Positions 1 through 8,387 of a stretch of 64,000 nt of DNA are shown here, one piece after another. The stretch comes from Candidatus Saliniplasma halalkaliphilum (GTDB lineage: Archaea > Thermoplasmatota > Thermoplasmata > Halarchaeoplasmatales > Halarchaeoplasmataceae): the NCBI GenBank assembly GCA_019594235.1, contig JAFDTG010000001.1:1-64000 (forward strand), given 5' to 3'. The notes below the pieces were generated by a model that saw only the letters and a program-made list of their open reading frames with translations, did no database searches and had not been told where the DNA came from. Numbering within the stretch: position 1 is the first letter of the stretch; each line of letters starts with the position of its first letter. Made by a program: the position numbers and the translations under genes.

Positions 1-1
1 A

Positions 2-1615
2 GCTATAATCAAAGAAATTGAAATTTTAGCGCCTGATGAAGAATGGGAAGAGCTAGAATTGACAGTAGAAGCGAACATGGATGCTATCGGAAAAACATAT
101 CGACAATGGGCCAGTAGGATTGCCCTTTTATTAGAAAAAAGGGATGCCGAAGAAATTAAAGAAAAAATCGAAGAAGGTGAATACATTATTGGTATTGAAG
201 GACAGCAAACTGAGATTCAACCAGAGATGTTGACCTTTAAAAATGAGTTACCAGAGGGATATGTGGAAATACAATATGATGATTTTAATGTGTATGTCAA
301 TTATGAGATGTCAGAGAGGGTATGGAATGATCAGATCGCAGATGAAATCAAATTGAGAATCAAAAGTATGCGAGAAGAATTTGATCTATTAGAAGGAGAT
401 GAAGTAGAGATCTTTATATGCCCTCCAGATGATTTTTTAGAGGCTATAAACTCGCATAAAACGGATATATTAAACTATGTTGGTGGCAAGGATTTAACCA
501 TATCAGATGACGATATGGAAGATGTTGAGTACGTAGTCGAGTGGGACATAAATGGTGAATCGGTAGATATCGGGATAAATCCATTATATAAAACAAATAT
601 GTTACATATTTACCAATCGATCCCTGGCATGAGTGAAGAACTCTCTGAGCGTTTATATTATAATGGATACACTTCTTTAGACAAACTTAAACAAGCAACT
701 GTAGAAAACATTTCAAATATAAGAGGTTTCAAAAGAAGTTTGGCTAGAAGAATAGTACAGACCATGAAAGAAAAAGGTGACAAACTCAAAAAAGGAGAAA
801 TTAAAAAAGAGCAGTTGAAATCAGGTTTAGCAAGAGAAAAGAAAAGATTCATCGGGGAATTACAAAAGATATCTGGTATAGGCAAATCCATCGCTGAGCG
901 TATTACAAAAAAGGACTATCATTCTTTTGAGGATATAGCTGAAACATCAGTTAAAAATTTGATGGAAATAAGATACATGAAAGAGGACACGGCGGAGAGG
1001 CTAATAGATTACTCAAAGAAAAAACATGCTCCTGAAATAAAAAAAGAAGATCTTAAAACAAAGGAACCAAAAGAAAGTTTGGAAATGAAAGAAAAAGAAA
1101 CCGTTAAAGAAAAACATGAGAAAGAAGATGAAAAGAAAGAATTGTCAAGAGAATTACCCGAAGGTATCAATAAAAGTTCATCTTACATGATGATTAATAA
1201 AAACATCGATAATAGTTTAAAATTGTTTAGAAAAATAGTAGATACTGGTATGACTAGTATGTGCATTACTAGAGAGTACCCAGAAAAAATAAGAAACAAT
1301 TACGATCTAGAAGACAGTTCTATACTATGGCTATCTAATGTGGATAAAGAGAATGCTATGAGGCCAAAAAATCTTGATAAATTACAACTAGAATTAGAAA
1401 AATTCCTTGAGTCTGGAAATTGTGTGATTCTTTTAAGCGGCATCGAATATCTTATAATCAATAACGATTTCAGAAAAGTACTCCATCTTTTACAATCTTT
1501 AAAAGATCTATCCGCAATGTCAGAATCAATATTATTGGTACAAATAGATTCTCAGGAACTCGATGATTATCAATTAGATCTTCTTAAAAAGGAAATGGAT
1601 GATATTCTTACTTGA
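2..1615 (+). CDS. ileS: Isoleucyl-tRNA synthetase C-terminal part with HhH and DUF835 extension (5' partial)
   Basis: The frame is open from the window edge, so the gene starts upstream. The first about 200 visible residues (to about nt 598) match the C-terminal anticodon-side domain of archaeal IleRS: TVEANMDAIGKTY, the EGYVEIQYDDF strand region, then a region ending in WDINGESVDIGI, which is how IleRS normally ends. The frame then continues without a stop into two helix-hairpin-helix units (about nt 599-775, core SIPGMSEELSERLYYNG; about 845-1020, core ISGIGKSIAERI), a Lys/Glu-rich linker (about 1020-1170) and a DUF835 domain (about 1175-1612, with SILWLSN and CVILLSGIEYLI). IleRS charges tRNA-Ile; the HhH units suggest nucleic-acid contact. 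DUF835 has no established function. The domain calls are by recognition; the continuous frame is seen directly. Confidence 0.8.
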   Translation, partial: AIIKEIEILAPDEEWEELELTVEANMDAIGKTYRQWASRIALLLEKRDAEEIKEKIEEGEYIIGIEGQQTEIQPEMLTFKNELPEGYVEIQYDDFNVYVNYEMSERVWNDQIADEIKLRIKSMREEFDLLEGDEVEIFICPPDDFLEAINSHKTDILNYVGGKDLTISDDDMEDVEYVVEWDINGESVDIGINPLYKTNMLHIYQSIPGMSEELSERLYYNGYTSLDKLKQATVENISNIRGFKRSLARRIVQTMKEKGDKLKKGEIKKEQLKSGLAREKKRFIGELQKISGIGKSIAERITKKDYHSFEDIAETSVKNLMEIRYMKEDTAERLIDYSKKKHAPEIKKEDLKTKEPKESLEMKEKETVKEKHEKEDEKKELSRELPEGINKSSSYMMINKNIDNSLKLFRKIVDTGMTSMCITREYPEKIRNNYDLEDSSILWLSNVDKENAMRPKNLDKLQLELEKFLESGNCVILLSGIEYLIINNDFRKVLHLLQSLKDLSAMSESILLVQIDSQELDDYQLDLLKKEMDDILT

Positions 1616-1662
1616 TAGCTTTACTCAAAATATTTATTATTAAAGAGACTTTTCTACATTCG

Positions 1663-2568
1663 ATGAAGATCGGTATTGTTGGACCAGGGTCCCTAGGTAC
1701 ATTTCTTGCAGGGAAGATAGGAAAAGTGAATCAAGTTGTATTATATGGTAGAAAAGACTTGTCTTTAAAACAAGTGGTAATTTCTGGAGAGACTCAACTT
1801 AAAACAGACATTAAATATACAACTGATCCCACTTCACTTTCCGATTTGGAGTATGTTATTATCTGTACTAAATCCTTTCAAACTGAACAGGTGATGAAAG
1901 ATACACATGAATATTTGAGTGACAAAACAATGATTGTTTCTCTTCAAAATGGTTTAAAGAATGAAAAAATAATTTCAAAGTTTGTGGGTAAGGATCGGGT
2001 GATTGGAGGTATCACGGAAAATGGAATTACCTTCGAAAGGTATGGCAAAGTGATTCATGCGGGTAAAGGAGAAACGATAATAGGGCCATATGGAGATGAT
2101 TTTACAAACGAAGTCAAAGAATTCTCTCAAATTTTGAATGATTCGAGTATTGCCAACAAAGTATCGGATAACATATATGGGCACATATGGAAAAAGGTCA
2201 TCATAAATGCAGGTATCAATCCTATCACTGCTTTAAGTGGCTTGAAAAATGGATCTATTATTGATGACAAAAATCTATTTTCGTTGATGGAATATATATG
2301 TGAAGAATCAGTAAAAGTCGCAGAAAATGAAGTTGTTTTACCAGGGGATGATCCTTTCAAGGAGGCTGTAAAGGTTGCCAAGAACACCAGTGAGAATAAA
2401 TCTAGTATGCTTCAGGATGTTGAAAATAAAAGAAAGACCGAGATAGATTGTATTAGCGGAGCGATTGTAAGTGTTGGAACTAAACATGGAGTAAATACTC
2501 CTTACAATAGGACAATGGTATATTTAATAAAAAGTTTAGAAAATTCGTATCTAAATAATTCTGATTAG
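1663..2568 (+). CDS. panE: 2-dehydropantoate 2-reductase (ketopantoate reductase)
   Basis: Reduces ketopantoate to pantoate with NAD(P)H in coenzyme A synthesis. The N-terminus MKIGIVGPGSLGTFLAG carries the Rossmann GxGxxG motif at residues 7-12. Residues around 177 (WKKVIINAGINPITAL) match the conserved catalytic-lysine segment of the ApbA/PanE C-terminal domain. Length is 301 aa, normal for the family. I chose the ATG at 1663 because translation from the upstream TTG (1612) adds 17 residues before the nucleotide-binding strand. It follows the IleRS gene closely and converges with the methylthiotransferase gene, overlapping its 3' end by 18 bp. Confidence 0.9.
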   Translation: MKIGIVGPGSLGTFLAGKIGKVNQVVLYGRKDLSLKQVVISGETQLKTDIKYTTDPTSLSDLEYVIICTKSFQTEQVMKDTHEYLSDKTMIVSLQNGLKNEKIISKFVGKDRVIGGITENGITFERYGKVIHAGKGETIIGPYGDDFTNEVKEFSQILNDSSIANKVSDNIYGHIWKKVIINAGINPITALSGLKNGSIIDDKNLFSLMEYICEESVKVAENEVVLPGDDPFKEAVKVAKNTSENKSSMLQDVENKRKTEIDCISGAIVSVGTKHGVNTPYNRTMVYLIKSLENSYLNNSD

Positions 2569-3759
2569 CTCAGCTTCTAAATAAATATCTTTAGCATTAA
2601 CGATATCGACTTCAACCCTTTTGCCAATAAGAGAACAATCTTCTTCGTTTAAAACCACTACCTTATAATTATCTGTTCTTCCCTTTAAAGAATCTCCCTT
2701 TCCTTCTTCTAAAATAGTTACTTGCATACGTCTACCTACATATCTCTTATTCCTGTCACGACTGATTTTAAATCTCAGTTCAGTAAGTTCTTTTGAACGT
2801 TTTTTCTTTATTCTAGAATGGATCTTGTTAATTTTGTTTATAGCTTCTGTCCCAGGTCTAGGGCTGAAACGAGTTACGTTGATAATGTCCGGCTTTGCAT
2901 CTCTGATAATTTCCAATGTTTTATCAAAAGCATCTTCTTCTTCTCCTGGGAAACCAGCTATTATATCTGTTGAGAGGGTCAAATCAGGGAATTTCTGCCT
3001 GATCCCCTTTACTAATTTTATCCAGTCTTCAGGTGTATACCGTCTATTCATATCTTTTAGAACCTGTTCTGAACCAGACTGTAGAGGAATGTGAAGAAAT
3101 TTGTAAATCCTTTCATGGTTCAATATATTCTTGATCTCTTCTTTGATGGGTATAGCTGTGTCTGGGTTCATCATCCCTATCCTTATTCTAAACTCTTTAT
3201 CTATTTCTAGAAGTTTGTGAATCAATTCAGGAAGAGAACTGTTTATATCTTTACCATACGAAGCCGTATCTTGACAAGTGATTTGAATCTCCCATGCTGA
3301 TGATTTTACTAATTCTTCAAACCTACATTTTATATCATCAGGCTCTCGACTGTTTAGAGGACCTCTTGCAATTTTCGTGATACAATATGAACAATCACCT
3401 AGACAACCACTCGCTATTGGTAAAACGCCTACTAGACCCTTTTTTGGACAAACTGAGAGGGAGATATCGTTAGGAACTACTTTCTCAATATTATCAGAGA
3501 TTACATCAAGTTCGCCATTATTTATCGAGGTTAAACAGCCAGTTACCATAACTTTAGAACATTTTTCACTTAACTCTTTAATCCTCCTTTTCATCCTCTC
3601 CTCTGTTTTTGAGATGACAACGCAAGTTCCTATGACCGCCATATCTGCATATTCCGGATTGTCTACCTGTACATGGCCTTGACTGTTCAAATTCTCTGCG
3701 AACATTTGGGTTTCCCCTTGATTCATTGTGCAGCCATAGGCTTCTAGATAATACTTCAT
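2551..3759 (-). CDS. tRNA N6-threonylcarbamoyladenosine methylthiotransferase (MtaB/CDKAL1-type)
   Basis: A radical-SAM enzyme of the MiaB/MtaB family, which adds a methylthio group to t6A37 of tRNAs reading ANN codons. Domains in order: UPF0004 with cysteines at C10 (EAYGCTMNQGE), C47 (GTCVV) and in MVTGCL; the radical-SAM cluster motif CLGDCSYC near residue 119; and a C-terminal TRAM domain (GRRMQVTILEEGKG to the end). These give the two 4Fe-4S sites expected of the family. The length, 402 aa, and the YGCTMNQ opening are typical of the archaeal/eukaryotic e-MtaB branch. Substrate choice is inferred from the subfamily. It is monocistronic and convergent with panE. Confidence 0.9.
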   Translation of the reverse strand: MKYYLEAYGCTMNQGETQMFAENLNSQGHVQVDNPEYADMAVIGTCVVISKTEERMKRRIKELSEKCSKVMVTGCLTSINNGELDVISDNIEKVVPNDISLSVCPKKGLVGVLPIASGCLGDCSYCITKIARGPLNSREPDDIKCRFEELVKSSAWEIQITCQDTASYGKDINSSLPELIHKLLEIDKEFRIRIGMMNPDTAIPIKEEIKNILNHERIYKFLHIPLQSGSEQVLKDMNRRYTPEDWIKLVKGIRQKFPDLTLSTDIIAGFPGEEEDAFDKTLEIIRDAKPDIINVTRFSPRPGTEAINKINKIHSRIKKKRSKELTELRFKISRDRNKRYVGRRMQVTILEEGKGDSLKGRTDNYKVVVLNEEDCSLIGKRVEVDIVNAKDIYLEAELIRII

Positions 3760-3800
3760 TCAATAAAACTTTAGAATAGGGTGTATTTTAGTTTTGTCTT

Positions 3801-5363
3801 TCAATCCCTTCTTCTATCAGGTTTATCCCGGTCTAATCTAGTTTTACTACTAGGGGTAGGTTTATCCTCGATGACTTTTTTCTTCCATAATCCAGTTTTG
3901 TAGACCCCCATAGCTAAAATGAAAGCAACCACATTGCTCAAGGCCATACCCAACCACACTCCAGTTGAATTCAACGATAAAAAGATAGCAAATAAAAAAA
4001 CCATAGGTAAACGTAGACCCCATAATCTTACCAAACTCAAAACCATTTGAGCTCTAGTATGACCGGAACCGCTCAATGTTGAAGTCACTCCTCTAAATAC
4101 TCCAAAAAATGGCATTGCTAAGGCAAATATCATCAAAAAGTTTGCTCCTTCTTTGATAACATCAGGGTTATCCGGCATGAATATTCCGATCAGATTGTTT
4201 CTTAACAAGAACAAAGCTACCGCAAAGATAAGCATTAAAGATGCTACAGCTATGAATCCTTTTTTAGTCACTTCCTCTGACCTTTCAATATCATCTGCCC
4301 CTAAACTTTGACCTACCATAGTGCTGATAGCCATGGCGAAACCACCCATCACTAAAAATGTGATGTTCAAAATTCTGTTACCTACACTGTAAGCAGCACC
4401 TGCTACCTTAGGATTTGGAAGACGGTATATTATAGCCCATAAGATAATAAAACCGATAGAAGTCCCAAAACGACCTATAGCAGCTGGGATCCCTATATTC
4501 AAGAATTTCTTCAACCTAGATAAATCCGGTTTGAGATAAGCTATATCTAATTTTAAACCGAGTTTTCCAGTAAAAAGAAGATATGATGCAGCTAGCGCTC
4601 CAACTCCTCTACTTGTTATGGTAGCTATTGCTGCGCCTCTTACCCCTAAAGCGGGAATTGGTCCGATAAAAGGGATCTCAGGGATGGTTATCCCTATATA
4701 TGGCATGGTTCCAGACCCGAATATGAGTATTGGATCGATAATTAGATTTAAAGTTACTGAAATGGCTGTGATCTTCATCGGTGTTAAAGTATCTCCCCAT
4801 CCTCTCATAACATACATAAATGCGAAAAACAGAAACATGAATGGTAAACCGAGAAATATTATCTGGATATACATCGTTCCATAATGAGCCAACTGGGCAG
4901 CTTCTTCACCGGTACCTGTCAGTAAATCCATGAAAGCGGGTGTCATGAAATATCCAAATATACCTATGATAACAGAAGCAACGATTGCTATGAAGTAAAG
5001 TTGTCCAGCAGTTTTATCGGCCTCTATGTAATTTTTTGAACCTGTGTATTGGGAAACCAAAGCAAGGGCGGCGACGCCAAAGCCGATTTCAATAGACATC
5101 ATCATAAAAACTATAGTCCAGCCTTGCCCAACAGCTGTTACAGAAAGACTAGCTATCTCAGGATCGGGGATTCTACCCAGCCAGAAAGCATCTATCAGAT
5201 TATATAAAGTTCTGAGAAACGTGGCTATCATCATGGGCCAACCCAGTTTAAACATTACAAGAAAAACATTCCCTTCGAGAATCTCATTTTTACTTGGTTG
5301 ACCTGCCCAAGATTTTAGCCTTTGATAAGAATCCTGTAGATAATCAAAGATATCTTCTTCCAT
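3801..5363 (-). CDS. MATE family efflux transporter
   Basis: Integral membrane protein of 520 aa with about 12 hydrophobic segments in two related halves, as expected for multidrug and toxic compound extrusion (MATE/DinF) cation-coupled antiporters. Recognisable family segments are MFKLGWPMMIATFLRTLYNL at the start, DAFWLGR in the first loop, MRGWGDTLTPM mid-first half and VTSTLSGSGHTRAQM in the second half. Cytosolic N- and C-termini are charged, and the C-terminal tail is basic (KTRLDRDKPDRRRD). The substrate cannot be inferred. It stands alone, between the methylthiotransferase and a small hypothetical gene on the same strand. Confidence 0.9.
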   Translation of the reverse strand: MEEDIFDYLQDSYQRLKSWAGQPSKNEILEGNVFLVMFKLGWPMMIATFLRTLYNLIDAFWLGRIPDPEIASLSVTAVGQGWTIVFMMMSIEIGFGVAALALVSQYTGSKNYIEADKTAGQLYFIAIVASVIIGIFGYFMTPAFMDLLTGTGEEAAQLAHYGTMYIQIIFLGLPFMFLFFAFMYVMRGWGDTLTPMKITAISVTLNLIIDPILIFGSGTMPYIGITIPEIPFIGPIPALGVRGAAIATITSRGVGALAASYLLFTGKLGLKLDIAYLKPDLSRLKKFLNIGIPAAIGRFGTSIGFIILWAIIYRLPNPKVAGAAYSVGNRILNITFLVMGGFAMAISTMVGQSLGADDIERSEEVTKKGFIAVASLMLIFAVALFLLRNNLIGIFMPDNPDVIKEGANFLMIFALAMPFFGVFRGVTSTLSGSGHTRAQMVLSLVRLWGLRLPMVFLFAIFLSLNSTGVWLGMALSNVVAFILAMGVYKTGLWKKKVIEDKPTPSSKTRLDRDKPDRRRD

Positions 5364-5440
5364 GAATTGTGTCGAAACAACAAATTCAATGATATATTAA
5401 AACTTTTGCATCATGGTACAAGTGTTGTGGTTTCCGATGT

Positions 5441-5749
5441 TTAGTCTTTTTTGGATTGGAGTCGATATAGTAAAAATTTTAGTGCAACTGAACTACCAGA
5501 TTTTAGGAGTAGGGAATAAGCTGAATACTCTTTAATTTTTGCTTCGATGTACAGAGAAATAGCCTTTCGAATATCTTCTATACTACTTTCATCCCCCATA
5601 TCCAATTTTTTGAAGGTTTTACTTCCCAATTCTTCCTTGATTATCTCTAATATGTATCCTTTCATCATGTCATTTGTTTCAAAATAATCACTGAGTTCAA
5701 CCAATCCCTTGTGTTCTTCTTCTGGTTCTTCAACCATGTTAAATAACAT
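5441..5749 (-). CDS. Hypothetical small acidic helical protein
   Basis: 102 codons with no family I recognise. The N-terminal half is acidic (MVEEPEEEHKGLVEL); the rest looks fully alpha-helical with heptad-like hydrophobic spacing and ends in a basic tail. There are no cysteines and no membrane segment. Translation could equally begin at the second ATG (Met5). A TATA-rich stretch lies just upstream, in the spacer shared with the divergent tusA operon. It is probably a real gene because it occupies its own slot, but I saw no ribosome binding site that decides the start. Confidence 0.55.
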   Translation of the reverse strand: MLFNMVEEPEEEHKGLVELSDYFETNDMMKGYILEIIKEELGSKTFKKLDMGDESSIEDIRKAISLYIEAKIKEYSAYSLLLKSGSSVALKFLLYRLQSKKD

Positions 5750-5875
5750 AGTGTTGAAGGTATAAATATATGTTTTGAAAGCTATACCAAAACATTAATG
5801 TATTAACAAATCAAGTATATTATATTAACCAAATTCAAATGAATATCAAAATTTAAAATGTCTGGAGAGATTAAA

Positions 5876-6109
5876 ATGGCAGAAAGAAAAATAAACGTGA
5901 AGGGTGAAACTTGTCCGGTTCCATTGGTCGAAACTAGAAAGGCAGTTAGAACGGCTGAGCCTGGAGATGTTCTCATAATTCAAGGGGATCATCCTCCATC
6001 AAAAGATGAAATACCCATGGCAGTGGACGCTTTAGGTTTAGAACTTTTAGGTATCGAGGAAGACGGTAAAAACTGGACTATAAAGATCAAAATTCCAGCG
6101 GAGGTATGA
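5876..6109 (+). CDS. tusA: TusA/SirA-family sulfur carrier protein
   Basis: A 77-residue sulfur-transfer protein. The signature GETCPVPLVETRKA carries the persulfide-accepting cysteine in the CPxP motif (Cys13 from this start), followed by the family's MEPGDVL-like segment (AEPGDVLIIQGDHP). I chose the ATG at 5876 because TGGAGAG sits 8 nt upstream; an ATG six codons earlier (5858) is also open. TusA proteins relay sulfur from cysteine desulfurases. It begins a four-gene run with a DsrE-like protein, cysteine desulfurase and an IscU fusion, and overlaps the next gene at ATGA, so the set is very likely one operon. Confidence 0.9.
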   Translation: MAERKINVKGETCPVPLVETRKAVRTAEPGDVLIIQGDHPPSKDEIPMAVDALGLELLGIEEDGKNWTIKIKIPAEV

Positions 6110-6531
6110 TATTGACCGGAAAAACTACCCTTATAGTTCAAAGTGGTGACCACGATAAAGTTTACAGTGCATTCATAATAGGAAATGGTGCACTTTCCAT
6201 GGGGATGGAGGTTTCGATGTATTTCACATTCTGGGGGCTTGAAAGATTGAAGAAAGGAAAACTAGACAAAGGTCCTCTTTCTAAAATGAATTTTCTTGGA
6301 TTAGGTAAATGGATAATGAAGAGAAAGATGAAGAAATCCAATGTGAGGGAATTAGAAGATATGATGGATGACTTTGTAGAATTGGGTGGTAAGATATTAG
6401 CTTGCGATATGACCATGGAAATAATGGGTGTAGAAAAGAAAGATTTAAGAGACGAAGTTATTTCCGATTACTGCGCAGTCGGTACATATATTAAAGAGGC
6501 GAAAGAATCTGATATAACACTGTTTATATGA
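6106..6531 (+). CDS. DsrE/DrsE-like sulfur relay protein
   Basis: 141 aa, of the DsrE/DsrF/DrsE superfamily (peroxiredoxin-like sulfur relay proteins). The N-terminus has the beta-strand TTLIVQSGDHDKV, then the characteristic VSMYFTFWGLERLKKG segment, and a conserved cysteine in ILACDMTMEIMGVEKKDL, where relay cysteines lie in relatives. There is a second cysteine near the C-terminus (DYCAVG). The start codon overlaps the tusA stop as ATGA, giving translational coupling. Its function, passing or storing sulfane sulfur between TusA and the desulfurase/scaffold, is inferred from the neighbours. Confidence 0.85.
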   Translation: MILTGKTTLIVQSGDHDKVYSAFIIGNGALSMGMEVSMYFTFWGLERLKKGKLDKGPLSKMNFLGLGKWIMKRKMKKSNVRELEDMMDDFVELGGKILACDMTMEIMGVEKKDLRDEVISDYCAVGTYIKEAKESDITLFI

Positions 6532-6541
6532 GGTGTAGAAG

Positions 6542-7708
6542 ATGAAAGAAGAAACAGTATATCTAGATAACAGTTCAAGCACGAAGATGGATGAAGAGGT
6601 TTTAGAAGCCATGAAACCTTACTTGTTCGAGAAATATGCAGTAGCAAGTTCTGAATTTGGATATTCTCTTGGGATCAAAGCAAAAGAGGGTTTGGAAGAT
6701 GCTAGGAGCACTATAGCAGATAATATAGGAGCCAACTCTGAAGAGTTAATATTTACGTCATGTGGGACAGAAGCAAGCAATCTAGCTTTGAAAGGTGTAG
6801 CTGAGAAACTGCCTGAAGATAAAGATCATATAATCACTAGTAAAATAGAGGATTTTCCCGTTCTAAAAAGTGCCCAGAGATTAGAAAAAGAGGGATACGA
6901 AGTTACGTTTCTCGAAGTAGATGATGAAGGTTTTGTGGATGTTGACGAATTGGAAGATGCAATCAATGAGAGGACTGGACTGGTTTCGATACAGCACGGA
7001 AACCAAGAGATTGGAACAATTCAAGATGTCGAGAAAATTAGTAAAATATGTGACCAAAAAGACGTTTTATTTCACACCGATGCAACTCATACTTTCACGA
7101 AACTACCCATCGACGTCAGTAAAACTCCTATAGATTTGATGACCTTATCAGCACATACAATACACGGTCCAAAAGGGATTGGAGCACTTTATGTCAAAGA
7201 TGGAACTGATATAGAAAAAATGATGGATGGTGGTTTTCAGGAGAACAATCGAAGAGCCGGTGTCGAAAATATCCCAGGCGCCGTTGGGTTCGCAAAAGCG
7301 GTCGAACTCGTAAATGAAGAAGAGAATCAAAGGCTCAAAGGGATGAGAGATGCTCTTATAAAGAAAATACAGGATAAAATTCTCGACACAACTTTAAACG
7401 GACCTGCAAAGGATAGAACACCGCAGAACGCAAATATCACATTCCATTACGTCGAAGGTGAATCGATAACACTCCACATGGATATGAGAGGCTTTTCCGT
7501 GAGCACCGGTTCGGCCTGTTTCAGCAAGTCTTTAGAAGCGAGTCATGTCATAATGGGGATCGGTGGGGACCATGAAAGGGCTCACGGTTCAGTTAGATTT
7601 AGCTTTGGAAGATATAATACGATGGAAGATGTTGATAGAACTGTAAAAGCTATAAGTGAAGTTGTAAAAAGATTAAGAGAGATAAGTCCTTTAGGAAAAG
7701 ATAAATAG
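6542..7708 (+). CDS. iscS: Cysteine desulfurase (IscS/NifS class)
   Basis: PLP-dependent class V aminotransferase-fold enzyme that removes sulfur from cysteine for Fe-S clusters and tRNA thiolation. The N-terminus VYLDNSSSTKMDEEVLEAM is typical; the PLP-binding aspartate lies in FHTDATHTF, the Schiff-base lysine in SAHTIHGPKGIGALY, and the persulfide-forming cysteine in STGSACFSKS near residue 327, on the long loop typical of group I enzymes. Length 388 aa is normal. It lies 10 nt after the DsrE-like gene and just before the IscU fusion, the expected scaffold partner. Confidence 0.93.
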   Translation: MKEETVYLDNSSSTKMDEEVLEAMKPYLFEKYAVASSEFGYSLGIKAKEGLEDARSTIADNIGANSEELIFTSCGTEASNLALKGVAEKLPEDKDHIITSKIEDFPVLKSAQRLEKEGYEVTFLEVDDEGFVDVDELEDAINERTGLVSIQHGNQEIGTIQDVEKISKICDQKDVLFHTDATHTFTKLPIDVSKTPIDLMTLSAHTIHGPKGIGALYVKDGTDIEKMMDGGFQENNRRAGVENIPGAVGFAKAVELVNEEENQRLKGMRDALIKKIQDKILDTTLNGPAKDRTPQNANITFHYVEGESITLHMDMRGFSVSTGSACFSKSLEASHVIMGIGGDHERAHGSVRFSFGRYNTMEDVDRTVKAISEVVKRLREISPLGKDK

Positions 7709-7730
7709 TTTGATAATAGGAGGTAAGAAC

Positions 7731-8372
7731 ATGGCAGATTTACCATATACAGAAAAAGTAATCGAATACTTCAAAAATCCTAAAAATGTTGGAAAGATAG
7801 AAGATGCAGACGGTAAAGCAAAAGAGGGGAGCCCAGCTTGTGGAGATATGGTTTCAGTCTACATAAAAGTAGATGATGAAACTAAAGAGATCACGGATAT
7901 AAAATTCGAGTCCTATGGCTGTGCATCGAACATCGCTACCGGTTCTATAATCACGGAGATGGCCAAGGGAAAGACAATCGATGAAGCAAAAAATATCACC
8001 TGGAATGACGCTGCTGAAGAACTAGGAGGTCTACCAGATATGAAAACCCACTGTTCCGTTTTAGCGGTTGAAGGACTACAGGCAGCTATCGCGGACTATG
8101 AGGAAAAACATGGTCTGGTAAAAGATGAAGAACCGACCACTGAAAAGGTCGTAGAGAAAAGGTTGAGACACGTGATGAACCCTATGACGGGACTAGATGT
8201 GGTCAAAACAGATCTGATCGGTGATATAGATGTTGAAGATGGAGTCATCTCCCTGAAAGTTGATCTTGCAGAAGATCATCAATTCGCCAATGCTATCAAG
8301 GAAGATATCATGGAAAAGTTGGAACATCTCTGGGATATCGATGACATCAAAATAAAATTCGCTGAAGATTGA
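7731..8372 (+). CDS. IscU-type Fe-S scaffold fused to a DUF59-like domain
   Basis: The N-terminal about 130 residues are an IscU/NifU-N scaffold (YTEKVIEYFKNPKNVGKIEDAD) with the three cluster cysteines in SPACGDMV, SYGCASNIA and KTHCSVLA. After a linker (about 130-145) comes a second domain, RLRHVMNPMTGLDVVKTDLI followed by DVEDGVISLKVDL, resembling DUF59 (MIP18/SufT/Mrp N-terminal type) rather than the CxxC Nfu domain usual at this place; it has no cysteine. I chose the ATG at 7731 because AGGAGGTAAG precedes it; upstream TTG 7710 is less likely. Scaffold function is established for the family. The role of the fusion is inferred to be cluster transfer. Confidence 0.85.
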   Translation: MADLPYTEKVIEYFKNPKNVGKIEDADGKAKEGSPACGDMVSVYIKVDDETKEITDIKFESYGCASNIATGSIITEMAKGKTIDEAKNITWNDAAEELGGLPDMKTHCSVLAVEGLQAAIADYEEKHGLVKDEEPTTEKVVEKRLRHVMNPMTGLDVVKTDLIGDIDVEDGVISLKVDLAEDHQFANAIKEDIMEKLEHLWDIDDIKIKFAED

Positions 8373-8387
8373 TTGGATGTGTAAGAA

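Noticed and set aside
1616..1662. ORF start of panE at TTG 1612
   Set aside because: It would place 17 unrelated residues ahead of the Rossmann strand; ATG 1663 begins exactly at MKIGIVG.
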